The position numbers were made by a program, and so were the translations under genes. From positions 3,348,001 to 3,412,000 of the forward strand of contig JBCAMK010000003.1 of the NCBI GenBank assembly GCA_038503065.1: 64,000 bases of DNA. The letters run 5' to 3'. The DNA is from Paragyromitra xinjiangensis (taxonomy: Eukaryota; Ascomycota; Pezizomycetes; Pezizales; Discinaceae). Every line of letters starts with the position of its first letter. Within the stretch, counting starts at the first letter, position 1. Shown one piece after another: positions 1 through 11,193 of the stretch. The notes beneath the pieces are model-generated. The model was not told where the DNA came from, made no database searches, and saw nothing but the letters and a program-made list of their open reading frames with translations.

Positions 1-2522
1 AGATTTGCATATCGGTTGGTCCACCTACAAAGTGATACTAGTAGAGGTTATACGGTAGCTGGTTGATCTGGTAACTGTTCGTTTGGGCTGACGAACGGTT
101 GCGTTGCTCACTAAAGCTACTCAGCTGATGCATAACTGTGTGCCCACTAAACCTAGTCTATGATCAAGGGTCGGTTGTTCACGACTTCCCCAGTTCCATC
201 TCCTGTCACTATTCATGAAGCTGCCATACTCTCTATTGAAAGAAATACCCACGCATGGAGTGTTGGAGGTTCAGAGGGACGCCGGCCTCACTTCTAAACC
301 CCCCTCATGTAGGGCTGGTAGGATTGGTCTGCCTTTCACCCTTGAGGACTGCGCTGCGGACCGTTTGAACTGGCCACCAGCACAGTAGAGTCTATGGTAA
401 GACGTTACTATCTTATTAAGCAGATAGTAATTAATCTCGCGCTGGGAGTATGTACGTGATGGGGCTTTTTCAAATCTGAGGTAAGGATTTTTTAAGACTC
501 CTGTTTTACACCGGGGCGTGCTCGTTCGGTGTTGTGGTTGTTATGGAGTGTGTAGTGTATAATGAATTTCAACGCCCTAAGGACAGGATTGTTGGTATTC
601 ATCAGACGGTTACGGTAAGGTTGGGTTGGGTTTATGTTGATTAAGGTTCCGATAGGTTCACCGTTACTGGGCTTGAGATCTATAGATCGATCACATCTTG
701 AGTACTTTAATAGCATCCTCTCGAATCTCAATACTCAAGATACTAGCTGCACTACGCTTGCCAACAAGGTCAAAACCGCAACAGAAGGCGGCTGCTGCAG
801 AAGCAATCACATGTGGTAGAACTATCGCACAATGTTAGATCAATGCTGGATCTTGAAGTAATCGCCATCCCAGATTCCTTTAGATTCAGTGGGACTGGAC
901 CGGCAAGAATATTCGCCAAATAGGTTGGCTCTGCCTGTACCTGAGATCTATAAGAGTAGGTTTTAGACCACTATACGGTGTCGGATGGAGGATCGGGCGG
1001 ATCTGGGAAAAGGTAGGGATTTCCGGATTTCTTCGGTCTCTAAAGTATGATGATTAGAGATGTTGTGGTAAAGGTTGGGCCTCACTACTAGGGATCAGAT
1101 CTATGGGTTCCTTGGTTTGGAAACGGGGGCGATAGAGGTAGTTGGTAGACAGATGCACAAGCTACCTGGACAGGCCCCTCACCCGGATAGATGGTTATTA
1201 GCTGGAATCTAGCGGAGAAAATCTCCCTGAGTAGCGACGAAACCGGTTGCAACACCAGAAACCTTCTATTTAGCGTTAGCTGTCCAGGTGAGGGGCCTAT
1301 CCAGGTGGCTTATGTGTCTATTTGGGCACTCTGACTACTTTGGATTTGCTCCCGTTATCCGCGATGCGCTAGGCGCTTGAGGCGTTTTGTAGCTCGAGTG
1401 ATCATACGTGACTGCGGGACTTATGACGGGAGCACATCTAGTGTAGATTTCGAGATTACGGGAGCAGGCTCGATATGGATGGCTACTGGCACTTGGAGAG
1501 GTCTACTCGTCCGAGTAGATGTTTGAAGTTTAGTACGGCTGGTATCTACAATTCTCTGTTCTCGGTGCTGTGTTACGCGCGCGTACGGCTCACGATGTCT
1601 GAGTGTTTGATTCAAGATGTTTGTGGCGACGGAATAGCTTTTTAATTTTGTGCTCGCCGGTCGCTCCCCTTTTCAACCAATCCCGGCATTCCAAGTTTCT
1701 AACGGGCCGGATTTCCTGACGATCATCTCCAGATAGATCATCGGGTAGAAGAGGTAATTCTATATCTCCCTTGAGCCGGATCATCAAGGTAAAATTTCGG
1801 TGGATTCTCGGGAGGAAAGCTCTTTGGCGTTCGGAAGGAAACCCGGTATTGGGAACTTCATCTCCACATACAGCTATGATACCGCAGAGTACAGACGTTG
1901 GAGCCTGGTTAACTCTAGGGAGCCAGAGGTGCCTCTCTCTGTTACAACTAACCAGATCACTTGAGTTGTTTTCTTGACGATACCTTAAGCACCGGGGAGA
2001 GCCCGAGCTTAAATCAAATATCAAGGTTGGCCGCGTGGCAGACCAGGGCCCCCGGAACAAGCCCGGGCTTTTTTGCCTTCGCGGAGGGAGGCGCACGCGA
2101 GTTTCTGCGGGGGCTCCACAGCCGACATGTCAGTTTTTTTAGCTAGGATCTGCTACGCTATGGCGCAATCGTTTTCGGTAGAGACTTAAACGAAAGTAGT
2201 TTACCTCAGTAGGGAAGCAGTTCTACCCCATCATTTGCTATTGCTGGATTCTGATACTCTCAAGATCTTTGCCTTAGGGAATACTGTATAGGCTTGTTAG
2301 TAAGTGAATCAAATGGGAAGAAAAGACTAACTTTAGACAATACTTATATCACGCATGGACAAACTCCGTCTCCTGGGCCTCCTTCAAAGATAGACTTAGA
2401 TCCAGAGCTCAAGCTCTAATAACACGCTCGTATTAAGCAACTCACAGAAGACCAAGGTCTCACTACGATCACGAATACACACCCCGGCAACGCGAGTATA
2501 GGGGCAAATATCTGACGATGAA
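1..2522. other. gene-poor left flank
   Basis: No gene could be supported. The stretch holds one inverted-repeat element (1165-1305) and a GC-rich patch at about 1980-2130 that includes the 12-bp palindrome AAGCCCGGGCTT at 2059-2070. The longest open frame (minus, 1590-2096) opens on GTG, has no early ATG and reads as an arginine-rich string with no recognisable domain, so it is not called. Confidence 0.5.
1165..1305. repeat. MITE-like inverted-repeat element
   Basis: About 26-bp terminal inverted repeats begin CCTGGAcAGGCCCCTCACC on the left. The reverse complement of the right end begins CCTGGAtAGGCCCCTCACC. The arms differ only by C/T transitions. The left flank is TA and the right flank TG, so a TA target duplication is plausible if one copy has mutated. 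The 141-bp length and lack of coding capacity fit a non-autonomous Tc1/mariner-type MITE. The family is inferred, not matched to any database. Confidence 0.6.
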
Positions 2523-2901
2523 ATGGCGTGGCCATCAGTCTATGAAATCGCCGTGAAATCCGTACAACCCGACCTTACACATGAGTTCCGGAACGAATCG
2601 GAGCAAGTTGACATATCCGCAAGACGGAGATTCGGAAACTCGCGTATTTTTTATGTCAGATTTTACGATGCAGCCATTGAACGGTAAGACGTGATTACTT
2701 TAAAACTGATGGTCTGCACGAACCAGTTAATGCTTGTTACTAACTTATTAAAGTGCAACCTGCCGGTGCCAAGGGGCGGTGAGAGCCGTCAACAACACCA
2801 TCATGAGGCAAGCGCATGAGACGCGGACAAAGCGCTGGTCGGGGAAATGGAGATATCCGTCAGAGCGCGTAGAGTGCCAATTGAAGTGTGCATTTCAGTA
2901 A
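2523..2901 (+). CDS. hypothetical protein, two exons (weak)
   Basis: Exon 2523-2683 opens on ATG and ends at a consensus donor (CG|gtaaga). Exon 2754-2901 follows an acceptor (attaaag) preceded by a good branch-like ttactaac, and ends in TAA. The joined frame gives 102 aa. It starts MAWPSVYEIAVKSV and its second exon is basic and cysteine-containing, ending LKCAFQ. I recognise no domain. Support is the open frame across both exons, the textbook 70-bp intron and a base composition richer in G+C than the flanks. Against it: the protein is short and there is no homology. A possible acceptor (tatag) just upstream at 2499-2501 would allow an earlier exon that I could not find. Confidence 0.35.
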
Positions 2902-3822
2902 AATGCAGAATCTAGGTATGGGGTTGTGATATTGTGGCTGGTTGAAATCGGTACCTTACATGATCGATATTTGTGAATTCCTCTAGAGTACTTATGACCA
3001 TTTAGATTTGGTGGAAAGTCTCTCACGACGACCCATTAGTAGTGCAAGTCCAATATGCTTTCAACTATATGTCTTCAGACGTACTTAGGAGGTTGTCAGA
3101 ACTCCAAATGTTCGTCAATTCATAAAGTGACATCATAATTTTTTTCCTAGGGATCTAGAGCCTAGGATTTCTCAGCCCTCTTCATGTGAAATTTCAATAT
3201 CTGCCAATCAGTACCAAAGATAGTTTAGTGCGCATGTCCACCATTATTCGGTGTTCAATTCACCTCAGTCCACATCTGCCTACTCCTCGTTCTCCTGTGG
3301 CTAATAGTGGCAGCCTTCTGTTCCAGGACACAAGGATGTAAAATATCCATTGGTAGACAGAGGTTGAGAAGTAGTAGGAGTGGATCGTCCTAAGTACGCA
3401 GATTGCAGCAAGCAACCAAGATCAATACTTCCAGTGCGCACGATAATCCATTGTGCCATAAAACTTGGGAATAAGTATTTACCTGGTTTGTAGTACTACG
3501 TACAGAACACCATGTTAGAAATTTTAAGGCGCGGCCGCTTAAACAAGTTTCTGAAATCATTTTCGTCGGTTCCCCAGAGTCCGGAGTGATTCATAGGCTA
3601 GTCTAACTAGGAACCACTACCACACGAACTCCAATCCCATCCCTGTTAATATCTCTTTGAGAAAGTCGAACGATCAAAGCGTTCCTCCTTTCCTAACTGC
3701 CACGTGCGCTACCGGGATAGAGATAAAACCCAAGAAGACCCCCGCGCGACTTTGGTTAAGCCCGCAATGTGATGCCCAAATCATCTTGATATGAACACTG
3801 ACAGTTAACGTCTAACTTCACT
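2902..3822. other. intergenic
   Basis: A+T-rich with many stops in all frames. I see no gene, RNA or repeat. It should contain the promoter of the membrane protein at 3823. Confidence 0.4.
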
Positions 3823-5302
3823 ATGCTCCTAGGCAAAGATTACAAGCCTATCCATCTTAGCGAACGGGATCGTGAGATCTCGCTTCTTGCTTGGGGTTTT
3901 ACCTTGGGGTTTGGTTATCTTACGGCTTGGAAAGGATATAAACAGACTTCGAGTATCCCTAGGAGTATACGATATAAGTCGTTGTACTTTTGGCTGGTTT
4001 GGTTGGAAATGGTCTCGATTTTGGGGTATGGGGGTCTTACTTGGCTCAATGTACAGAATTATTGTCCGCCTGGGTTCGTGGTTTTATTACTCGTGTTTTA
4101 TGTTGTGGTTTGGTTGCTGATATGGGAATAGATTTATGTTGTTTTTTATGATCTGTGGGTAGAAAGATATCTCTCGAGAATGTTTGCGGAAGGGGAAAAA
4201 ACTGACGGGAATGGTTCGATAGTTGTCTTCTGGTCAATTCAGGTACTTCTAGAAAACAGCAAACGCATCCCTGTGCAGAAACTTACGCAACATCTCTAGT
4301 CTCAAACACAAGCACAAATCATCATCAACCGAATCTCCGTAATTCTCGCCGACAAACGCAAAACAAACCGACTCCGCTGGAGTATTTTCACATTGATATT
4401 CATCCTATGTAATATCTCAGGAGTACTTTGGATTGGACATTCGCTTCAAATATCAAAAGTGTAAGTCTAAACGAACCCGTGATCAGAGGTAGACTGACCT
4501 TGGGGGAAGGTTCGCTCGTGGGGATATGATATATATGCGTGTTGAGGGGGTCATCTTCATCTTTGTTGATATCTGCCTTAACTTCTACTTTATTAAATGT
4601 GTTAAGAAGCAGCTTCTTGACTCCGGGTTGGAGAAGTATAGGCCGTTGATGGATTTTGTTGTTAGGATTATCTTTATATCTGTTGGGATTGATGTAAGTG
4701 TTTGGGATCTTACATTTGGATCAGTGGTTGTGGCCAATGTTACGGCTAGAGACTGGGATGTGAGGGAGTGCACAGGAGCTAATGTGTTCTAGATGGTGAT
4801 TGTTGGGATGATGAGCTATCGCAATCCACGAATGTGAGAAACCACCCCTAATGCGGATGAACCCCGAGGGGTTCTGACCTTGCTAAGCTAACCACGACTA
4901 TCCAGGTGGCTACAGTTCCACCCGTTAGGATTCGTTGTCAAATTAAATATAGAGTTGAGCATGGCAAAGCTCATCGCAAAACTCGCAAGACAGAGCGATC
5001 TCAGCCCCGGATCACTCGACTGTGAACTTTCGCAACTATCATCACGCTACGACCCCAACAGTGGGAGTTCAAATTTCGGTGTTTCGCTGCCCCAAATGCA
5101 GACAGATCCGGGCGGTGTGCAAGTGATGCTTACAAAACCCCAAGATGCCTTGATTGATGTGGAATCTTTTAGGAGTAGGAATATTTCCGTTAGTTCTGGT
5201 GGTAGAGGAGCGATTACATATGACTGTGATGAACAGCCGTTGCAAGAGGAGCGGGATTGGGATCGGATGGGACGTCGACGGAGCGAGCTCTCATGTCAAT
5301 AG
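3823..5302 (+). CDS. fungal integral membrane protein, multi-exon
   Basis: Belongs by pattern to a common ascomycete family of seven-helix-like plasma-membrane proteins of unknown function. Their hallmarks are a QIIxNR stretch, a WxHINxI-like loop and a conserved MxFHPLxFxVKLNIExSMAxLI block. Visible exons: 3823-about 4100 (two or three helices, ending near a CPPGF...VFY segment); a short piece reading VFWSIQ up to 4242; 4300-4460 (IIINRISVILADKRK then a helix); 4510-4693 (VDICLNFYF helix); 4793-4833 (VIVGMMSYRNPR); 4906-5302 (WLQFHPLGFVVKLNIELS, then a soluble Ser-rich tail). The introns at 4243-4299, 4461-4509, 4694-4792 and 4834-4905 keep frame exactly. The join between about 4100 and 4223 could not be made in frame with GT-AG ends. 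It may use a non-canonical site or carry a small lesion. Confidence 0.7.
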
Positions 5303-7826
5303 CACGGATTACTGGTGGTATATTCCATATTTGTTCCTTGGAGAACATAGTCTCTTTAATTGGCTGCCTAGTATGTATACAATATTACTCAAGGTGTGCG
5401 CGTATGTCAACTCAAGGTATCAAATTAGAGTATTTGCTAATCCTCTAGTGGGACTCGTTTAGAAGACTTAGTACATTCTCTTCTTTTCTTACGTTCGAGT
5501 ATATATTTGTCACTTAAGACTGTTGAACCAAGAGTCAATAAACGGCTTGTATCCGTGGCTCAATTTAATATACTTTGGAGATCACTAGCTAGTTTGAGCT
5601 TGAGGCTGTGATGTCGGTTATGGAGGGTTATGGGAACTGTGGTTATTGTTTTAAAGAGAAACATTCATGATCATCATATATGTCTCTATGGCCTTCGCCC
5701 CGATCGGATCGATGAAATGTGACGCACGCCAAAACACAATACTTGAAGCCCATAGGTGGTTGAGACATGGTGACTTGTTAGACATAGCCTTGTAGTTTTA
5801 TTGTGCTTCGGAGATCGTGGCGCCCACACGGTTATCCTAGTGTTGGTGTTCGAAGAACTAAGAAACCCTAAATACACGCACACTAATTCTACACTTTTTG
5901 ATCGTTGCAATAGCTTGCGCAGGATATGTTTCCGGGATGCTATCAGCCTGTCTGTTATTCCAGACCAGACTAGCCATCGCTCCATGATTTTGGTATGAAA
6001 TACTAATATCACATTACATGGGTTCAAGGTGGGTAGGTTCCAAAACTATTTATTCATAGCATCCTCACTATCAGATCTATGCTTGGCACGGCATTTACCG
6101 CTGTCAACTTAACCATAAAATATCCCGAGCAACGACTGATCTTGGGGTACAGGCACGAGCGCCCTAATAAGTTTCGTTCCTGCTAAAAAAAACTCCTTTC
6201 TTTTTCGTTTCGTGGTGTTTGCTAGTCGATCGTAATCCATTAAACCTAACACTTTCGCTCCACTACCCAAGACCTAAACCATCGGGAGGAAGGGTAAGAG
6301 AAGGCGAATACCTCTACAATTTAGCAAAGAACGAAAACTCGACGATTTAATGGAGGATTTTACCATGAATTTTGGGTGGTTGAAAAAAAGGTTTATATAT
6401 ATGACTTTTGATGCTCTAAGGCAGGTCTACGAAGCCAGGGTGACTTTATAGCTTATTTCTATAAATGCTCCTATAAAAACCCTGAGCTCATTTACTGAGT
6501 GTACACTATCCTCAGGGATCTCAAGTATAAATTTTTTTGCTAATAGTTATGAATATATATGACGTGCTTGCTCGAATAGCTAAGTACTGTTAGTGTCTTA
6601 ATACAAAGCTGATGTAGGGTAGTGCGAGTGATGTAAGATGATGTCTACATGGGTATAGAGTTTAACCCAGCACATCGCGGGAGGGTCGGCTGCTCTAGAT
6701 GTTAGTATATGAACAAGTTTATTCTATCGTGTCATACTGCCGTTCTGCCAGTTGACCTTGTCTCCATAATACGATTTCCTCTCACTCACCACTTCACCGT
6801 ACTTGGGCATATTGCCCGGAACAGATACTTCCCGTGCTTCTGCCCTATACTATTTCTCCTACAGGCTGTGAGTAATTAAAGGGGTGTATGTATTTCGAGT
6901 CGTCATACAATCGTATTTACTATGAGTGCAAGATCTCGGATTTGCACCGGCAAATGTGAGCCTATCTTGCCGACTGTCGTGGAGCTAAAAGTTTGAGACA
7001 AGAACAGGTGACTACGGGCGGAAATTTATATTCTATCGGCCGACTAGCTTTGGGTCGGGTGGGAAAAGCCATCATTGACTATTTGATTCGGGTTTATCCC
7101 TACACGGAGATATGTTATCAGTTTATCAGATCGATCAGTTGAGGAAGCAATTCTTATCTCCGTCGCAACAAGAGTTTCTTGGCATCTAGGTAGTTGTTAA
7201 GTCCGAAAATTTCTAGTGCGGTCGATTGAATTCACCCTTAGAAGCCTATTCAGGTGTTCGTCATCTTATCACTCTTCCCTAACAGGCCTTTAGCAATGAT
7301 GGGTATAAATTATATGCTGTATTTGGCTAATAGCTGCCTATTTTCGCTATTAACTTTGTTTGACTGCGTTTTTGAGGCCTTGCGATCGGCTTGATCTTTG
7401 TGAATTAATGTTAAACTATGAATCACTACAAGTCATTGAAACAAATTATTGCAGGCCAAATTGCAAAAGTCTGTCTAGATCGTTATCATGATGATAGTGG
7501 AGATACATTGGTCGAAAGTAGGTGGGAGGGTTCATAGCTGGGAAATTTTTGGTATCTACAGATCTAGAAATAAGCTCCATGCCAGATATTCCCTAGAGTT
7601 GCAACCCAGTCAGGTTGGTTCGATTCGATTCGGAAAGAAAAAAGCACACGTTAAGTCCGGTAGAACAGCCTCAGGTACCCAAGCTCTCTCGGTATTAGCG
7701 TTGTTGCCATGGAGCGTCTTCAAGTTTTTTTCTCTCACAATCAAAGGGTAATCGCACGGAAGCTTAAGCCCCGTCACCAAGCTCGGATAGGTGTCTCGTC
7801 ATTAGATCTAATTGATGAAGCATTTG
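5303..7826. other. intergenic
   Basis: About 2.5 kb of A+T-rich sequence without a supportable gene. Open frames here are short, mostly lack ATG and do not join into a recognisable protein. No clear inverted repeats were found by eye. Confidence 0.4.
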
Positions 7827-7835
7827 TATATAAAG
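7827..7835 (+). promoter_or_regulatory. TATA box of aldo/keto reductase gene
   Basis: TATATAAAG lies 134 bp before the ATG at 7969, a normal distance for a fungal core promoter. Confidence 0.5.
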
Positions 7836-7968
7836 GGCCCTGAGTCGTTCTTGGACTTCATCATTATCACCACCATCAGTTCTCAATTCGCCAGTACTCG
7901 AAAACATTGCCTTCAACGCACCCATTCCGAAGATAACGAAAGAATTCCTCTCTATCAGTTAGCTCAAA

Positions 7969-9026
7969 ATGACTTCCATCCTCAACAAGCAAGTTGGTGA
8001 GACTGGGTTCGGCCTCATGGGAATGACCTGGCGTCCCCACGTCACTCCAGATGAACAGGCTTTCCTAGCAATGAAGGTATTTAGATAGTGCTCCTTACAA
8101 CTTCATAAAAAAAATCAAAGCTAACATCCTCGCAGAAAGCTCTCGCGCTTGGTGCCAACTTGTGGAACTCGGGAGAGTTCTACGGAGAGCATGGCCGACG
8201 GACTGACGGCATCAAACTCCTCAATCGCTATTTCACAAAGTACCCAGAGGACGCAGACAAAGTCGTACTATGCATCAAAGGCGGTGCAGACCTGACAACC
8301 CTCGCTGTTGACGGCTCAGCTGAAGGCGTCCGTAAGACTGTTGAGAACGTCCTCAGTATTCTAGACGGGAAGAAATTTCTCGATATCTTCGAATACGGCC
8401 GTGTCGGCCACAATGTGCCTATCGAGGAGACAATCAGAGCCTTGGCTGAGTACGTCAAAGCCGGGAAGATCGGTGGGATAGGATTATCGGAGGTTTCGGC
8501 ATCCACGATTAGACGTGCTCATGCCGTGCACCCGATTGTATCTGTTGAGGTTGAACTTTCGCTCTGGTCGACTGAGATTCTTACCAACGGGATTACGGAA
8601 ACCTGCGCAGAGCTCGGCATCCCGATTGTCGCGTATTCACCGCTTGGTCGTGGGTTCTTGACTGGTCAGATTAAGTCGTATGATGACATTCCGGATGGTG
8701 ATTTCAGAAGGCTTCTCGATCGTTTCCAGCCAGGGAATTTCGAAAAGAACATTCAGCTCGTGGACGAAATCAAAAAGGTTGCAACTAGGAAGGGTGTCAC
8801 GCCGTCACAGTTGGCACTTGCTTGGATTAGACATCAAAGTAGGAAGAATGGGTTGCCTGTGATCATCCCTATTCCAGGAGCAACGAAGGATATAAGGGTT
8901 GCGGAGAATATGGCTCATGTAGATGTCACTGACGAGGAGGTGGCGGAGATTAACGAGATTCTTGAGAGTATTGAGATTGTGGGCGGGAGGTATGCTCCGG
9001 CTTTTGAGTCGAGCTTGTTTGCTTAG
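7969..9026 (+). CDS. aldo/keto reductase, pyridoxal reductase-like
   Basis: NADPH-dependent aldo/keto reductase resembling Schizosaccharomyces Plr1-type pyridoxal reductases (reduction of pyridoxal to pyridoxine in vitamin B6 salvage). Exon 1 is 7969-8076, the 59-bp intron is 8077-8135 and exon 2 is 8136-9026, giving 331-332 aa, the usual size. Seen in the protein: [11 protein letters not shown] near the N-terminus, the active-site NSGEFYG (Tyr), CIKGG (Lys) after the next strand, [22 protein letters not shown], and the C-terminal cofactor segment [15 protein letters not shown]. The GEFYG context without the usual Asp is typical of the pyridoxal reductase subgroup. There is no signal peptide, so it is cytosolic. 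The start ATG follows a TATA box and sits in a good context (aaaATGac). The subfamily is confident by motif; the substrate is inferred. Confidence 0.92.
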
Positions 9027-9878
9027 ATAGTCTTTCTCTTGGTGTTGCTTGGTCGGAGCGTATAGCCCCCATCCGGATCCATGACACCTCGTTTCGGCTT
9101 AGGTCTTTTTTTACTCTCCCCTCATATCTTGTCATGTTTTAATTTTCATAAATCAAATTGTATCGCTTTGGCAACAATGGATCTTGAACAAATCTCCTGC
9201 GGGTTATCGTGGAGTTAACTTAGTATGTGGTACAGTCTTCCCTGAGCAGACAACAAGTAGCACTTTGGCTTCAATATTGGGCCAAGTGCGATTACTAGTG
9301 ATGAAAAGAAACTCTTTCCAGATCCCTTGGCCCTTCAAACTTCTCCTATAGGCTTGCATATGTAGGATCAAAATACCAACGTGGCTACCACGCGCACGTG
9401 AGTGGCTCTGGGGCAGTGGGTTTTCACCTCATAAGGGCGGACTGGTATAACCGATAGTCCCGCACAGCCACGAGATTGTAGAGAGATGGCAACTGCTTTA
9501 CAATTAGAGAAATAGGCGCAAAGAGATGAAAGAGCTGGTCCATGTATGGGATCCGAGAGTTTATGGGTTTCGTAATAGGTTCTTTGTACTTGCGACTATC
9601 ATGAAATAATTTTGAGCGATATTGCAGCTCTAGGATCACTATTTCAAAAATATCTACAGGTATCTTAATAGGTGGTAGATAGGTTCGTGGTATCTACAGG
9701 GGGTTGCTTAACATCTACCCCATGAGGTAGACTAACATGATTCGGCACGTGCACCTCTAACAGGAAAACATTGCCTCTTAGTCCTAAAACAAAATCTTCA
9801 GATCAAACAAACTGCAGCTTATCCTTTTACGCGAGAACAGTTACGCAAGCACTCTGATAGCGAATTTGGATAGTCAAG

Positions 9879-9959
9879 CTACTCAGGTGCAACAACTAAC
9901 GTGCCAAAAGCTTCTTTTCCAATAACTGTTCCATGGCCAACTTCACCCGTACGCTTATC
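9879..9959 (-). pseudogene. possible orphan terminal exon
   Basis: On the minus strand, a strong acceptor (cctatttgcag) is followed by 27 codons reading DKRTGEVGHGTVIGKEAF and ending ...VVAPE with a TAG stop. It looks like a genuine last exon. I could not find upstream exons, and the sequence further upstream on that strand (10090-10320) is occupied by an inverted repeat. It may be the remnant of a broken gene. The family is not recognised. Confidence 0.25.
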
Positions 9960-10089
9960 CTGCAAATAGGAAACACATCTAATCAGACAAAATCTAATAG
10001 TCTGATGTCTATTATTGTTCATAGTTATAACGTTAACAAATATCAGAACATAGCCCTAAACTAGGTGGCACTAGGCGGAATCCAACCGA

Positions 10090-10188
10090 AGACTTTGTGG
10101 CTCCACGTACGCGTCTGAAGCATAAAATGTTGGTACGGGGGTGCCTAAGGCTGAGTAACGGGTACCCCCATGGGCCACCACAAAGTCT
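10090..10188. repeat. inverted repeat, about 100 bp span
   Basis: AGACTTTGTGG at 10090-10100 is matched by CCACAAAGTCT at 10178-10188, an 11-bp perfect inverted pair around a GC-rich core with runs of GGGGG and CCCCC. It could be a foldback or an eroded MITE. No target duplication was identified. Confidence 0.4.
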
Positions 10189-10527
10189 AATAAGAATAAG
10201 GTTATGAAATCCCTGCAGCTGCTTTGCCCAGCCGCATTTGGGAATTTTGACATCCCAACCGCCGAACCCTACTAGCGGAAGTGTGCCGAGAACTTCCGAA
10301 CGCACCCGCATCCTTAAAGAAAAGCACGGTTAGGTTCCAGTATGTAAGCCCGCGTAGTTTTTTCCCCGATTAGGGAAATCTCACCAAATCTCTCAGCCCT
10401 TCGAGAGTAAGAGGCTGAATCCCTAGATCTAGAATACAAAAGTTATTCATGAGTAATGAAGCTGAAAGCCGAGCGTTGCGCGGTGCCGCAAAAGCTTGAC
10501 TGCGAGCGAATGGTGAAACTTTGCGTA

Positions 10528-10785
10528 TTAACTATACTTTTGCAATTGTGTGCTTAAGACTTGGGAGAATACTCGATTTGCATAGAAGTTTTGTAGGTTA
10601 AACTTCGAGTGTGCATCGAGCAGATATTCAAGTACGTCAGAAGAGGAGGTGGCAGAGGCCAGTAACCACTTACATTGGGTATTTTCTCTGCTTACGTTTT
10701 TTATCATGCCACCGTGGGCGCTATACACCATAATTGCTTCTGTAAGATCTTCAATTGGATAGCATAGCGGAGTGATAACGGCCAA
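10528..10785 (-). pseudogene. ankyrin-repeat-like fragment (weak)
   Basis: The minus-strand frame reads ...NTQCKWLLASATSSSD followed by VLEYLLDAHSKFNLQN. This resembles one degenerate ankyrin repeat (xTPLHLAAxxGHxxVVxxLLxxGADxN). The frame opens on TTG, has no convincing start, and no second repeat is visible, so this is at best a relic. Confidence 0.2.
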
Positions 10786-10804
10786 GTCGGTAAGCGAAAA
10801 TCTA

Positions 10805-10832
10805 TAGGTTCAAATGTGTAGGTTCAAATGTG
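10805..10832. repeat. perfect 14-bp tandem duplication
   Basis: TAGGTTCAAATGTG occurs twice head to tail. It is probably a slippage or local duplication product in intergenic DNA. Confidence 0.8.
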
Positions 10833-11076
10833 AAATCGTTAGACGTTTATTCTACTCTAGGATAATATTTGCAAACGAAGTCACACAAGTGACAGCATAT
10901 GGCCTATCTGGAAATGCTTCTTTTATGGTTTTTTGACACTTCTATTATTAGTGTTTCTGGGCCGTGATAGGTCTCGCTTCTGGGATTCTTCGCTGACCCA
11001 GCCTCGCAACCCATGCAACCCACTTTTCAGCCGTGTGAATGATCATAATCATCCCAAGACTTGGACTCAACGACGA

Positions 11077-11083
11077 TATAAAG
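11077..11083 (+). promoter_or_regulatory. TATA box of HHE gene
   Basis: TATAAAG lies 111 bp before the ATG at 11194 and is followed by a pyrimidine-rich leader. Confidence 0.45.
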
Positions 11084-11193
11084 AGAGATGAGGAAGCTCC
11101 TCCTTCTCGTCATCATTCCCCGGAAGCATCAATTCAGATTACAAGCCATTTCACCGTTCCCCCAGGACTCATCCTAGTCTCAACAATTACAGC

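Noticed and set aside
2059..2076. AAGCCCGGGCTT followed by T-run, resembling a bacterial intrinsic terminator
   Set aside because: The window is eukaryotic; no gene ends here and the stem is short. Kept only as a palindrome.
1590..2096. 168-codon minus-strand open frame
   Set aside because: Opens on GTG, contains no early ATG, no domain, and lies over a GC-rich patch where long chance frames are expected; a plus-strand frame overlaps it.
4895..4912. CTATCCAGGTGGCT identical to the right end of the MITE at 1165-1305
   Set aside because: At 4.9 kb the GTGGCTACAG part encodes conserved family residues (W-L-Q before FHPLGF), so the match is coincidental.
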